DNA of 64,000 nucleotides from CALCKU01 sp964534845 (GCA_964534845.1 CAZHPV010000005.1:16962-80961); one strand, 5' to 3'; positions 1 to 8,674 are shown, numbered from the stretch's first letter. Program-made: numbers and translations. Notes: generated by a model not told the origin, from the letters alone.

Positions 1-142
1 CCATAAGATGGACGCCATTTGCCAGAAGGGCCGAAGCCAGACTATCGCCGGACAGGCCTTGATATGTGACACCATCAAAGCTGAAACTGATAGGCGTCTC
101 AAAGTCTACTATACCGCGATTAGCTTTCCTAAAATTAGCCAT
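1..142 (-). CDS. soxA: Sarcosine oxidase alpha subunit, N-terminal fragment (runs off the window)
   Basis: Only the first 47 or so codons are present; the gene continues beyond base 1. The translation begins MANFRKANRG and continues with the pattern F-x-F-D-G-x-x-Y-x-G-L-x-G-D-x-L-A-S-A-L-L-A-N-G-V. This is the N-terminal 2Fe-2S-like/cyanopyridine segment that opens the alpha subunit of heterotetrameric sarcosine oxidase. The start codon overlaps the soxD stop by 8 bases (ATGGCTAA), which implies translational coupling. In the family the alpha subunit carries NAD+ and the tetrahydrofolate-dependent domain and, with beta, gamma and delta, converts sarcosine to glycine and 5,10-methylene-THF. 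The call rests on this short match plus the soxB-soxD context. Confidence 0.85.
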   Translation of the reverse strand, partial: MANFRKANRGIVDFETPISFSFDGVTYQGLSGDSLASALLANGVHLM

Positions 143-464
143 TTGAGGCCTCATTTTTAGCTTTAGCGGTGGCAATCTGTTTGACCGTGCGGCGCGGCTG
201 TCCCATTTTATAAGTCATAACGAACTTATCGCTCACCGTGTTCCGTACGGCGTTAAAAAACATATTGCATCCCGCATTATGCCACCAACGCTCGGCATGT
301 TCACCGCGAACATTATCCCGAATAAACATAAATTGTGACCAGTCCTCATCACTCATCTCGGCTTGCTCTGCTGGACCCGGACGGACAATATGAGCCTCAC
401 CTGCATAAGCAAATTCAACCTCTGGGCGGTGCTCTTCGCAATAGGGACAGTAAATGCGTAACAT
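135..464 (-). CDS. soxD: Sarcosine oxidase delta subunit
   Basis: This 109-residue protein has the usual length for SoxD, the small zinc-binding subunit of cytoplasmic heterotetrameric sarcosine oxidase. A C6-P-Y-C9 pair near the N-terminus and a later H62-x3-C66 supply the family's zinc ligands. The G-E-A-H-I-V-R-P-G and W-x-Q-F-M-F-I-R-D-N segments are typical of SoxD. The gene lies 11 bases downstream of soxB and overlaps soxA by 8 bases, which is the standard soxBDA(G) order. It is transcribed leftward as part of one operon that begins near 4180. Confidence 0.95.
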   Translation of the reverse strand: MLRIYCPYCEEHRPEVEFAYAGEAHIVRPGPAEQAEMSDEDWSQFMFIRDNVRGEHAERWWHNAGCNMFFNAVRNTVSDKFVMTYKMGQPRRTVKQIATAKAKNEASNG

Positions 465-475
465 AGTCCTCTCTC

Positions 476-1726
476 CTAATGCGCCACAGCCGCAGCCGCA
501 GCCTCGTCTATTAAGCGCCCGCCTATAAACCGGTCGAGGTTAAAAGGCGCATTGATTTTATGAGGCGCGTCATGGGCAATTGTATAGGCCAGCATATTCG
601 CCGCGCCCGGCGTGGCTTTAAATCCACCGGTTCCCCATCCGCAATTCACATACAGACCCTGCACTGGCGTTTTCCCAAGAATAGGGGAGCGGTCCGGTGT
701 GACGTCAACAATCCCGCCCCAATTGCGTAACATACGCATACGTTTGAAAATCGGAAAAATCTCATAAATCGACATCAGATTATGTTCCACGAGATGCAGA
801 GCGCCGCGCTGTGAATAACTCGTATATTGATCTGTACCGGCCCCGATGACCAGCTCGCCCTTATCTGATTGGCTGATATAGGCATGAACGGCGTTCGACA
901 TAACAACACAGGGCATTACCGGTTTGATAGGTTCGGACACAAGGGCTTGTAAGGGATAGCTCTCTAGCGGAAAACGCAAACCCGCCATTTCCATAACCAC
1001 CGACGTATTACCCGCCGCCGAGACTCCGATCTTACCCGCCCCGATAAATCCTTTTTGTGTTTCAACGCCCTCAACCGCACCGTCAGCGCCCCGTCTTATG
1101 CCCGTAACCATACAGTTCTGTATAATATCCACACCCAGCTTAGAGGCCGCGCGGGCATAACCCCATGCTACACTATCGTGGCGGGCCGTACCGGCTCGCA
1201 TTTGCAAGGCCCCGCCCATTACCGGATAACGCCGGTTTTGCGAAATATCGAGTATCGGTAAAAAGTCCTTACACTCTTGCGGGCTAAGCCACTTATTATC
1301 GACACCGTTTAGGCGGTTAGCATGGACATGACGTTGAAAGCTCTGAACATCATGGACATTATGGGCCAACATCAAGACGCCGCGTTTGGAGAACATGAGA
1401 TTATAGTTGAGTTCCTGCCCCAACCCGTCCCATAAATCAACGGCGTGGTCATAAAGGGCCGCGCTTTCGTCAAACAGATAGTTAGACCGGATAATCGTCG
1501 TATTCCGGCCGGTATTCCCACCGCCTAACCAGCCTTTTTCAACAACAGCAACATTCGTAATGCCGTAACGTTTAGCCAAATAATAGGCCGCGCCCAGACC
1601 ATGACCGCCCGCCCCGACAATAACCACATCATAGGCCGCTTTCGGAGCTTTATCAGGAAATTGCACCGGCCATTTCTTGTGACCAGACAAGGCATTTGCA
1701 AACAGGCTAGCTGCTGAATATTTCAC
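476..1726 (-). CDS. soxB: Sarcosine oxidase beta subunit
   Basis: The 416-residue protein is the catalytic subunit that oxidises sarcosine. A Rossmann dinucleotide-binding motif for FAD (VVIVGAGGHGLGAA) lies at residues 34-47, and a G-G-G-N-T-G-R-N-T segment follows. His183 in the stretch A-R-H-D-S-V-A-W-G aligns with the histidine that carries covalent FMN in characterised heterotetrameric enzymes. The C-terminus has the typical N-C-G-W-G-T-G-G-F-K-A-T-P-G. Four bases separate it from the upstream GcvT-type oxidase, so the two are co-transcribed. Sarcosine, possibly made by that upstream enzyme from dimethylglycine, is the expected substrate. Confidence 0.95.
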   Translation of the reverse strand: MKYSAASLFANALSGHKKWPVQFPDKAPKAAYDVVIVGAGGHGLGAAYYLAKRYGITNVAVVEKGWLGGGNTGRNTTIIRSNYLFDESAALYDHAVDLWDGLGQELNYNLMFSKRGVLMLAHNVHDVQSFQRHVHANRLNGVDNKWLSPQECKDFLPILDISQNRRYPVMGGALQMRAGTARHDSVAWGYARAASKLGVDIIQNCMVTGIRRGADGAVEGVETQKGFIGAGKIGVSAAGNTSVVMEMAGLRFPLESYPLQALVSEPIKPVMPCVVMSNAVHAYISQSDKGELVIGAGTDQYTSYSQRGALHLVEHNLMSIYEIFPIFKRMRMLRNWGGIVDVTPDRSPILGKTPVQGLYVNCGWGTGGFKATPGAANMLAYTIAHDAPHKINAPFNLDRFIGGRLIDEAAAAAVAH

Positions 1727-1730
1727 GCAC

Positions 1731-4178
1731 CTAACTCCTTAATTTTTCATTCGCCGTATCGTGAGGACTGTCCTCTAAAACAACACATTTATAGCGTTTT
1801 CCTAAGATTTCAATCTCGAGCTTTGTGCCGATCTCAGAATGTTCGGGCCGCACCATACCAAGCGCTAGCGAGGTTTGCATCCGCCAGCCATAGCCCCCAC
1901 CTGTCGCGCGGCCAATGACCTTACCGCCTTTATAAATCGGATTATTGCCAATTACATCCGCGTCATCAACGTCCAGAACTTCAAGCGTGACAAAGGCATT
2001 ATCAAATCCGCGTTTTTCCCACGCTAGCAAGGCCTCCTTACCGACAAAGCCGTTTTTCTTTTTCAAGTTCACAAACCGTCTGAGCCCGGATTCATAGGCT
2101 GCATATTCAATAGACATTTCCGTGCCCATAAGCCGGTAGGATTTTTCCAGTCGCAAACTATTCATAGCCCGAATACCGAAGGGTTTGAGGCCGTATTTGT
2201 CGCCGTTTTTAAACAAGGCATCAAAGATATGGTTTTGATATTCAATCGGGTGATGGATTTCCCAGCCCAGTTCACCGACAAAATTCACGCGCAGTAATTT
2301 CACCGGCGCATGGCCAACATAGGTTTCTTGGCCCGTTAACCACGGGAAAACCTCATTTGCTAAATTCGCACCCGTAATTGGCTGTAATAAGTCACGCGCC
2401 TTTGGACCCGCGACAACCAGAACACCCATCGAATTTGTCAAATCCGTAAACTGCACAGACCCGTCTTTGGGCATCGCTTTTTTAAGCCAGTCATGATCCA
2501 CCCTGTGTAAGGCTCCAGCCGACACCATATAAAAGCTCTGCTTGCTTTCGCGTTGTATGGTGAACTCAGAATGTACGCCGCCCTTTTCCGTCAAGCCGTG
2601 ACACAGCGCAAGACGCCCGTGACTAACAGGCATTTTCTGGGCAAAAATCCGGTTTAAAAATTTCAGGGCGCCGGGGCCTTGAATACGGCATTTCGCAAAA
2701 GCGGTCATGTCAAGCACGCCAACATTCTTTGCGACATTTTTACATTCATTCCCGACATGTTCGAAATAGGAAGACCGTCTAAAAGACCAATCATCTGTCT
2801 GGAGGACCCCTTCAGGGGCGAACCAATTGGCCCGTTCCCAGCCAAAAAGCTGCCCAAAAACAGCGCCGCGCGCTTTTAGCCGGTCATGGCAAGGAGACGT
2901 GCGCAAGGGACGAGCTGCCGCACGTTCCTCATCAGGATAATGCACAGTAAAGACATCGGCATAGGCCTCTTCGTTTTTTTCGATAAGGTAGGATTTGGTC
3001 GCATAGGGCCCAAACCGTCTAGGGTCTACACCTGTCATATCAACTGTGGGTTCGCCCTCGACAATCCACTCGGCCAACTGCCAGCCCGCGCCGCCAGCCG
3101 CCGTAATCCCAAAACTATGGCCTTCATTAAGCCAGAAATTTGTCTTGTCCCAAGCTGGGCCGACAATCGGATTACCGTCAGGTGTATAGGCAATAGCGCC
3201 GTTATACACTTTTTTAATGCCGAGCTCTTCAAAGATCGGGACGCGGTTTATTGCACTTTCAATATGCGGCATCAGCCTGTCTATATCTTCCTGGAAAAGC
3301 TCATATTCGGAATTGTCATCTGGCCCGTCTAGGTAACAGGCAGGCGCCCCTTTTTCATAAGGCCCTAATATCAATCCGCCCGCTTCTTCGCGCATATACC
3401 AAGAGCCGTCAGACTCGCGCAGCACGCCAAGTTCCGGCAAGCCATCCTTGCGGCGCTTTACGATTTCAGGATGCGATTCCGTCACGATATATTGGTGCTC
3501 AACAGGCACGACAGGAATATCCAGCCCGATCATCTCGCCCGTCTTGCGCGCAAATGAACCGGTACAAGACACAACATGTTCGGCAATCACCTCGCCCTTA
3601 TCCGTCGTGATTTTCCAGCGCTCATCCTCGAGCTGCTCTATAGCGATCACAGTGGTGTTGCGGTGGATTTTTCCGCCCCCTGCCCGCGCACCAATCGCAA
3701 AAGCCTGTGTAAGGTCAGCCGGTTGCACATATCCGTCCTCAGGATGGCGGATTGCGCCTATTAAACCCTCTTTTTTAGCGAGCGGCCATATGTCCACAAC
3801 CTCTTCAGGTGTAAGAAAATCAACTTTAACGCCAATAGTCTGGGCGACCCCTGCATATTGGTGATATTCGTCCATACGGTCCTGATTTGTTGCCAAACGA
3901 ATATTTGAGACCGTCCGAATGCCCACATCCTGTCCTGTCTCGGCTTCGAGGTTTTTATAAAGTTCGACGGAATATTTATGGAGTTGGCCAACAGAATAAC
4001 TCATATTAAACAAGGGCAGTAAGCCCGCAGCGTGCCATGTCGAACCAGAGGTAAGCTCCTTACGCTCGAAAAGTACGCAATCAGACCACCCTTTTTTTAC
4101 AAGGTGATAAAGGGTCGACACGCCGACAACCCCGCCGCCGATAATAACAACTTTCGCCGTTTTTTGTACATCACTCAT
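1731..4178 (-). CDS. FAD-dependent dimethylglycine/sarcosine dehydrogenase-like protein with GcvT domain
   Basis: This protein of about 815 residues fuses an N-terminal FAD-dependent amine oxidase domain to a C-terminal aminomethyltransferase (GcvT) domain. The FAD motif is VVIIGGGVVG. The W-H-A-A-G segment holds the histidine that binds FAD covalently in dimethylglycine and sarcosine dehydrogenases. The GcvT part is visible in S-F-R-R-S-S-Y-F-E-H-V, G-E-L-G-W-E-I-H-H-P and the C-terminal R-A-T-G-G-G-Y-G-W. I place the start at the MSDVQ methionine; another ATG lies 9 bases upstream and neither has a strong Shine-Dalgarno site. It heads the operon with soxBDA. The likely role is demethylation of an N-methylglycine onto tetrahydrofolate; the exact substrate (dimethylglycine, sarcosine or another methylamine) is not decided by sequence. 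Confidence 0.9.
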   Translation of the reverse strand: MSDVQKTAKVVIIGGGVVGVSTLYHLVKKGWSDCVLFERKELTSGSTWHAAGLLPLFNMSYSVGQLHKYSVELYKNLEAETGQDVGIRTVSNIRLATNQDRMDEYHQYAGVAQTIGVKVDFLTPEEVVDIWPLAKKEGLIGAIRHPEDGYVQPADLTQAFAIGARAGGGKIHRNTTVIAIEQLEDERWKITTDKGEVIAEHVVSCTGSFARKTGEMIGLDIPVVPVEHQYIVTESHPEIVKRRKDGLPELGVLRESDGSWYMREEAGGLILGPYEKGAPACYLDGPDDNSEYELFQEDIDRLMPHIESAINRVPIFEELGIKKVYNGAIAYTPDGNPIVGPAWDKTNFWLNEGHSFGITAAGGAGWQLAEWIVEGEPTVDMTGVDPRRFGPYATKSYLIEKNEEAYADVFTVHYPDEERAAARPLRTSPCHDRLKARGAVFGQLFGWERANWFAPEGVLQTDDWSFRRSSYFEHVGNECKNVAKNVGVLDMTAFAKCRIQGPGALKFLNRIFAQKMPVSHGRLALCHGLTEKGGVHSEFTIQRESKQSFYMVSAGALHRVDHDWLKKAMPKDGSVQFTDLTNSMGVLVVAGPKARDLLQPITGANLANEVFPWLTGQETYVGHAPVKLLRVNFVGELGWEIHHPIEYQNHIFDALFKNGDKYGLKPFGIRAMNSLRLEKSYRLMGTEMSIEYAAYESGLRRFVNLKKKNGFVGKEALLAWEKRGFDNAFVTLEVLDVDDADVIGNNPIYKGGKVIGRATGGGYGWRMQTSLALGMVRPEHSEIGTKLEIEILGKRYKCVVLEDSPHDTANEKLRS

Positions 4179-4391
4179 AATCCACATCCATGCTAACGCA
4201 ATGCCAAAGACTTTTATGAAGGCCTATTATGTCTAGGGTTTTAGGTCAAACATAGTCAGAAAATATTAGCCCTATTAATCTTAGGACGCAGAAAATTAAT
4301 GGTGCCGTTAAATATGGGGGCTTTGACATCTCGGCAATCGTCTATTAGGGCCTTAAAACATCGGACCCGGTCGGCATTAATAGGATAGACA

Positions 4392-4772
4392 ATGAAAAAA
4401 GACTTGTTTGAAAAAGGCCTTGCCAAACGCAAAGAGGTTTTAGGGGCAGATTATGTCGAAACGAATTTTGCAAAGGCCGATGATTTTTCGCGTCCTTTTC
4501 AGGAGGCTATGACGGCTTGGTGTTGGGGGTTTGGCTGGTCAGATGACGTCATTGACGCCAAAACCCGCTCCATGATGAACCTGACTATGATTGGTGCTCT
4601 TGGAAAAATGCATGAGTGGGAATTGCACTGCAAAGGCGCGATAAAGAACGGCGTTACGCGCGAAGAACTCCGCGCCATTATCCATGTCATTGCGATTTAT
4701 TGCGGCGTACCACAATCACTAGAATGTTTCAGGGTCGCCAGACGTGTCATGGCTGAAATGGGCATGGAATAA
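4392..4772 (+). CDS. Carboxymuconolactone decarboxylase family protein
   Basis: This 126-residue protein is the size of PcaC-like CMD proteins. The core reads D-x-K-T-R-S-M-M-N-L-T-M-I-G-A-L-G followed by H-C-K-G-A-I-K-N-G-V-T-R-E-E-L and H-V-I-A-I-Y-C-G-V-P, the pattern of the 4-carboxymuconolactone decarboxylase branch rather than the AhpD branch, since the CxxC redox motif is missing. It stands alone, divergent from the sarcosine operon across about 210 bases. No aromatic-degradation genes are nearby, so a protocatechuate role is unproven and the real substrate is open. Confidence 0.85.
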   Translation: MKKDLFEKGLAKRKEVLGADYVETNFAKADDFSRPFQEAMTAWCWGFGWSDDVIDAKTRSMMNLTMIGALGKMHEWELHCKGAIKNGVTREELRAIIHVIAIYCGVPQSLECFRVARRVMAEMGME

Positions 4773-4828
4773 TTCAAATCGGTACAGGAAACGGTTTGGG
4801 CTATTTTACGCGTGACTCAAATCTAGGC

Positions 4829-5095
4829 CTAATAGGTCTTTGCGCAAATTTTATAATCCTGATAAAAACCCCAGATAACCAGGCTGGCCATTTTACCGGC
4901 CCGCGCTTCTATAAGCTTTTCCTTAATGACGCGCTGCTCTGAATCAAAAGGGGCCCCGTAACCCAGATCGGAAAGTGTCTCGGCAAGTTCCTTTTCGGAC
5001 TCTCTTTCACACCCAACCTTCAACTTCTCAGGCATTGTTTTTAGCCAATCTTCGATAATATCGATTACGGCAATGGCATTTACGTTCGTGTTCAT
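4829..5095 (-). CDS. Small hypothetical protein, 88 residues
   Basis: I do not recognise this protein. The start at 5095 is chosen because AAGGAG stands 8 bases upstream; a longer reading to 5185 has no such support. The protein is acidic and mostly helical in composition, with a single Cys in K-V-G-C-E-R-E-S-E-K-E-L-A-E-T-L and an aromatic C-terminal part (S-L-V-I-W-G-F-Y-Q-D-Y). No signal peptide or membrane helix is seen. It is convergent with the CMD gene and separated from mscS by a terminator. A hairpin lies in its leader at 5120-5143. Confidence 0.7.
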   Translation of the reverse strand: MNTNVNAIAVIDIIEDWLKTMPEKLKVGCERESEKELAETLSDLGYGAPFDSEQRVIKEKLIEARAGKMASLVIWGFYQDYKICAKTY

Positions 5096-5119
5096 TCTTT
5101 GCTCCTTGGCAGAATGCGA

Positions 5120-5143
5120 CCCTGCACCTCCCACAATGCAGGG
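5120..5143 (-). repeat. Inverted repeat in the leader of the 88-residue gene
   Basis: Seven-base arms CCCTGCA and TGCAGGG flank a 10-base loop. On the minus strand the loop carries GGGAGG. The hairpin ends 24 bases before the start codon at 5095, close enough to influence translation or mRNA stability. No T-run follows, so it is not an intrinsic terminator. Confidence 0.5.
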
Positions 5144-5281
5144 CAACATCCAATATCGAATATATAGCTGAACCTTTCTGAACACGCGCTGGAAAAATCG
5201 CCCTTAAAACGTTAACTTACATTTACCATAAATAGAGTCTTAATATCCGGGGTAACGATCCGGCCTCCATCATTTTTGCAC

Positions 5282-5311
5282 AAAAAAAAGCCCCGCAACT
5301 GTGTGCGGGGC
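5282..5311 (-). terminator. Intrinsic terminator after mscS
   Basis: An 8-bp stem (GCCCCGCA / TGCGGGGC, 5290-5311) is followed on the minus strand by an uninterrupted run of eight T. It sits 27 bases after the mscS stop. Confidence 0.9.
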
Positions 5312-5337
5312 GAATTTTACTGTACGTATCGGCGAAT

Positions 5338-6171
5338 TTACTCTTTCACCATGACCACTCTTGTCTGTGGATAAGGTACACTCATACCGGCCTTACCAAG
5401 CGCTTTCTTGATTTGCTCCGGTACAGAATAAACAACATCGAAATAATGCGCGCCGTCAGTAAACGGACGCACAAGAAATTCAACAGAGCGTTCATTAAGG
5501 CTCTCGACCTCAACAAAAGGAGCCGGGTCAGACTTAATATGAGGATGCGCTGATAAGACATCCATAATGACCTTACGCGCTTTTTCCGTATCATCACCAT
5601 AAGCGACGTTAAACTTCATATCCACACCCCGGACCGGATGATGGCTGTGATTGATGATTTGCTCACCCCAGATTTTTCCGTTCGGAATAATAATTTGTTG
5701 GTTATCGAAGGTTTGCAAAATAGTCGTAAAGAGATCGATTTCTTCAACATTACCGAATTTACCGCCGGCATCGACAAAATCACCCACTTTATAAGGCCGG
5801 AACAACATCAACATAACGCCAGCAGCCATATTCGACATCGCGCCTTGCAATGCCAGACCAACGGCCAAACCTGCAGCACCCAAAAGCGCAACAATCGAGG
5901 TTGTCTCAACGCCAAAGCGGTTAAGCACGGCAATAAAGGTGAACGCCATAATGATAAATTTGGCAATACTGGCCAAAAACTTGAATAAAGTCTCATCGAG
6001 ATGCGGACTTTTACCGCTCAGTTTAATGATCAATTTTTGAACACGGCCAGCGATAAACAAACCAACTAAAAGAATGACAGCCGCAAGCGCTACATTTGTC
6101 GCCAGCCCTATCCCCGTACTGACCAACCCATCTACCCCATTAGGCCCCAGTAATTTTTTTAAATATTCCAT
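5338..6171 (-). CDS. mscS: Small-conductance mechanosensitive channel, MscS family
   Basis: The 277-residue protein has the minimal MscS architecture. Two N-terminal membrane helices are followed by the pore helix, which is rich in Gly and Ala (A-L-L-G-A-A-G-L-A-V-G-L-A-L-Q-G), and then by the soluble beta domain with the family signature R-P-Y-K-V-G-D-F-V and I-I-I-P-N-G-K-I. Such channels open under membrane tension and release solutes on hypo-osmotic shock. GGAGG stands seven bases before the start. The gene is a single unit with its own terminator. Confidence 0.95.
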   Translation of the reverse strand: MEYLKKLLGPNGVDGLVSTGIGLATNVALAAVILLVGLFIAGRVQKLIIKLSGKSPHLDETLFKFLASIAKFIIMAFTFIAVLNRFGVETTSIVALLGAAGLAVGLALQGAMSNMAAGVMLMLFRPYKVGDFVDAGGKFGNVEEIDLFTTILQTFDNQQIIIPNGKIWGEQIINHSHHPVRGVDMKFNVAYGDDTEKARKVIMDVLSAHPHIKSDPAPFVEVESLNERSVEFLVRPFTDGAHYFDVVYSVPEQIKKALGKAGMSVPYPQTRVVMVKE

Positions 6172-6231
6172 AATACCTCCAGAAATTAAGGAACCTTACG
6201 CTAAGTTAAGTGTTGTGAACGCAGTTTGAAT

Positions 6232-6256
6232 AAAAAAACCCGGCATTGCAGCCGGG
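6232..6256 (-). terminator. Intrinsic terminator after rplS
   Basis: A 6-bp CCCGGC/GCCGGG stem with a 6-base loop is followed on the minus strand by seven T, 45 bases past the rplS stop. Confidence 0.85.
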
Positions 6257-6300
6257 CTGTTTCATCTATATGGACTATAGGGTTTTGGCGGCAAAGCGGC

Positions 6301-6714
6301 CTATTTTTTGGTTTTTGCTTCACCCTTTTTGCGGGCCGCAACAATGCCGCGACCTGTAACCCGCTCGGCAATACGGGCCGATTTCCCGCGCCGCTCACGC
6401 AAATAATATAATTTTGCCCGACGCACCTTACCTTTGCGCTTAACCTCAATTTCCTCAACCAAAGGCGAGTAAACCGGAAAGACGCGCTCTACGCCTTCCC
6501 CATAACTGATTTTACGCACCGTAAAGCTCTCATTTAGGCCTGCGCCAGAACGGGCAATACAGACACCTTCAAAAGCCTGAAGACGGGTACGATTACCTTC
6601 TGTAATCCGAACCTGCACAACCAAAGTATCGCCGGCTGAAAAATCAGGAATCACTTTACCCCCTTCTAGCAAGCGGGCTTCTTCTTTTTTATTTAATTTC
6701 TCAATCACATTCAT
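6301..6714 (-). CDS. rplS: 50S ribosomal protein L19
   Basis: L19 sits at the 30S-50S interface. The 137-residue translation begins MNVIEKLNKKE and contains the conserved F-S-A-G-D-T-L-V-V-Q-V-R-I-T-E-G, R-L-Q-A-F-E-G-V-C-I-A-R and R-R-A-K-L-Y-Y-L-R-E-R-R-G-K-S-A-R-I segments. I prefer the start at 6714 over an ATG four codons upstream because GGAG lies six bases before it, and other L19 proteins start this way. The start overlaps the end of trmD, so translation is probably coupled. The tail is short and basic. Confidence 0.97.
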   Translation of the reverse strand: MNVIEKLNKKEEARLLEGGKVIPDFSAGDTLVVQVRITEGNRTRLQAFEGVCIARSGAGLNESFTVRKISYGEGVERVFPVYSPLVEEIEVKRKGKVRRAKLYYLRERRGKSARIAERVTGRGIVAARKKGEAKTKK

Positions 6715-7522
6715 GACCGTCTCCATTTTGGTTGGCCGTCTCCAGATATAAATTCCAGAGATCTGGTCGGCGTTCCCGCGTTATCTTTTCTTGCTGCGCC
6801 TGACGCCAATCGGCAATCTTGCCGTGGTCACCTGACACAAGAACATCCGGTATGGACCGTTTGTCCTCTTTATCTATCCAATCTCGCGGCTTGGTATAGA
6901 GTGGATACTCCAGCAAGCCGTCCTCAAAACTTTCTTCCGTTGTGCTCTGCTCATCCCCTAAAACGCCGGGGAGCAAACGCACACAAGACTCAATCAAGGC
7001 TTGGGCTGCAACCTCACCGCCGGCCAATACAAAGTCACCAATTGAAATTTCTTCCATTTGGCGGGCTTCAATTACCCTTTGGTCAAGGCCTTCAAATCGT
7101 CCACAAAACACAATAACACCCTTGCCCGTTGCCAGCTCCTTAACCCGTTTTTGCGTTAATGGCTTGCCCCGAGGGGTGAGATATATCAATGGACGACCCG
7201 CCAAATCCTCATCTGAATGAGGCTCTGAACACGCCACGCTGTCAATAGCACGTCCAGCGATATCAGGCTTTATGACCATTCCCGGCCCGCCGCCTGCTGG
7301 TGTATCATCAACAGTGCGGTGTCTATTAGACGAAAAATCGCGAATGTCTACTAATTCTAGCGCCCAAATACCGCTTTTTTGCGCCCCGCCAATAATTGAT
7401 GTGTCCAAAACGCCCGGAAAGGCGTCTTTGAACAAGGTCAAAACCGTCGCCGTCCAAGGTCTTTGGCCCGCTTTAGAAGCGTTTTGCGCAGATATTTTTC
7501 CTTTTTTGCCCATGGCGCTCAC
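6701..7522 (-). CDS. trmD: tRNA (guanine-N1-)-methyltransferase
   Basis: TrmD methylates G37 of tRNAs that read CNN codons, using S-adenosylmethionine. The 273-residue protein has F-K-D-A-F-P-G-V-L-D near the start, the P-A-G-G-G-P-G-M-V loop, F-C-G-R-F-E-G-L-D-Q-R-V and the trefoil-knot segment I-G-D-F-V-L-A-G-G-E-V-A. An N-terminal basic extension of about 24 residues precedes the core, so a start at a later methionine is possible. It is followed directly by rplS. The usual upstream partners rpsP and rimM are not present here. Confidence 0.96.
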   Translation of the reverse strand: MSAMGKKGKISAQNASKAGQRPWTATVLTLFKDAFPGVLDTSIIGGAQKSGIWALELVDIRDFSSNRHRTVDDTPAGGGPGMVIKPDIAGRAIDSVACSEPHSDEDLAGRPLIYLTPRGKPLTQKRVKELATGKGVIVFCGRFEGLDQRVIEARQMEEISIGDFVLAGGEVAAQALIESCVRLLPGVLGDEQSTTEESFEDGLLEYPLYTKPRDWIDKEDKRSIPDVLVSGDHGKIADWRQAQQEKITRERRPDLWNLYLETANQNGDGHECD

Positions 7523-7580
7523 ATAGTCGCTTAAACAGCTTTTGGGTAGTCTTTTATGCCTAAATCAGGGCCGACTCTCT

Positions 7581-7600
7581 ATAGTAGTAAATAGTAGTAA
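7581..7600 (+). repeat. Two tandem copies of a 10-bp unit
   Basis: ATAGTAGTAA occurs twice head to tail in the 255-base divergent region between trmD and the first glycine-zipper gene. The region holds no other clear feature; it must contain the promoters of both genes. Confidence 0.5.
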
Positions 7601-7777
7601 CAAAATAACGGCCAAATTTTGCAGTTATAAAACACCTTTGAGCCCCAAACGGCAATGTTTTGTCCATGAAGATGAACGCCAGAGTAACAATAGCCTCAGA
7701 AAAGCTTCAGAGAGGTTTTGATAATGAAAAGCTCAAGGTCAGGTATTTCCCCGATCTGTTTGACACAGGAGTTCATT

Positions 7778-8674
7778 ATGAAAAGGACACACTTAACACG
7801 CACTTTCGCCGCAGCCCTCTTGGCCTCAGCGACATTTTCGGTCCCGGCATTGGCTAATTCTCAAGCCTACCACAACGGAAATGCTCTTTATGATGACTGT
7901 AAACGCTCCGATACAAATAATCAGGTAATTGGTGGTCTTCTTGGTGCCGTTGCAGGCGGTGTCATAGGATCTCAAATCGCAGGACGCGGTGACCGCAAGG
8001 AAGGCACTGTCATTGGCGGCGTATTAGGCTCTGTTGCCGGCGTAGGCATTGGTAACGATCAGCGCCACTGTACGCAAGAAGCCATTCAAACCAGTGCTGG
8101 CCAAGGCTATAATCCCGGACCGGTTGTATCAGGCGGTTCTGTGCATAATTCAGGCGTAACATATGGCTCTGGCCAGACATATGGCTCTAACCAGACTTAT
8201 AACGGGCCAACCACATATAATGGGAGTTCTTCAACAACCTACACACATGCGCCGGTCCATACCCAAAGCCAAGCGCGGACGGTTTATACCAGCCCACATA
8301 TCGCGACCCCGACTTACACGACACCAACTTATTCTAGTCCGACTTATTCGGCACCAGTTTCCTCAGATGTCGTTTATGCCGGAACAACAACGGTCTACGG
8401 TAATAGCCCTAACCAGGGTTTTGATCGCTTTGATAATCGCTCCAGCCTAAAAAGCGCGAAGTTAAGCCATAAAAAACTTAAAAAGCAGCGGCTTAAAGCG
8501 ATTGATTATGAGATCGATGCCCTGATTGACCAGCGCTGCATATTGGAAGAAAAATTCCGATATAATTATTCTTCTCCGCGCATTGCCCGCAAAATTCAGG
8601 ATATTGACTATCAGATCGGGCTATTGAAGCAAGAAAGACGCGATTTACGACGGAATCGGATTGTCGGATATTAG
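7778..8674 (+). CDS. Exported glycine-zipper 2TM protein with Tyr/Thr/Ser-rich linker and basic coiled-coil tail
   Basis: The start at 7778 has AGGAG seven bases upstream; a longer reading from 7718 is not supported. Residues 1-26 form a signal peptide ending A-L-A. Residues about 50-92 form a glycine zipper (I-G-G-L-L-G-A-V-A-G-G-V-I-G and V-I-G-G-V-L-G-S-V-A-G) joined by A-G-R-G-D-R-K-E-G and flanked by C41 and C98, as in Rick_17kDa/surface-antigen domains. Residues about 105-215 are low-complexity, rich in Tyr, Thr, Ser and Asn. Residues about 225-298 are highly charged and helical, with repeated D-Y-E-I-D/D-Y-Q-I-G. The likely place is the outer membrane or periplasm. The function is unknown. 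Confidence 0.8.
   Translation: MKRTHLTRTFAAALLASATFSVPALANSQAYHNGNALYDDCKRSDTNNQVIGGLLGAVAGGVIGSQIAGRGDRKEGTVIGGVLGSVAGVGIGNDQRHCTQEAIQTSAGQGYNPGPVVSGGSVHNSGVTYGSGQTYGSNQTYNGPTTYNGSSSTTYTHAPVHTQSQARTVYTSPHIATPTYTTPTYSSPTYSAPVSSDVVYAGTTTVYGNSPNQGFDRFDNRSSLKSAKLSHKKLKKQRLKAIDYEIDALIDQRCILEEKFRYNYSSPRIARKIQDIDYQIGLLKQERRDLRRNRIVGY

Noticed and set aside
4188..4391. Possible glycine or SAM riboswitch before the sarcosine operon
   Set aside because: I looked for the conserved glycine-riboswitch core and paired stems and found neither.
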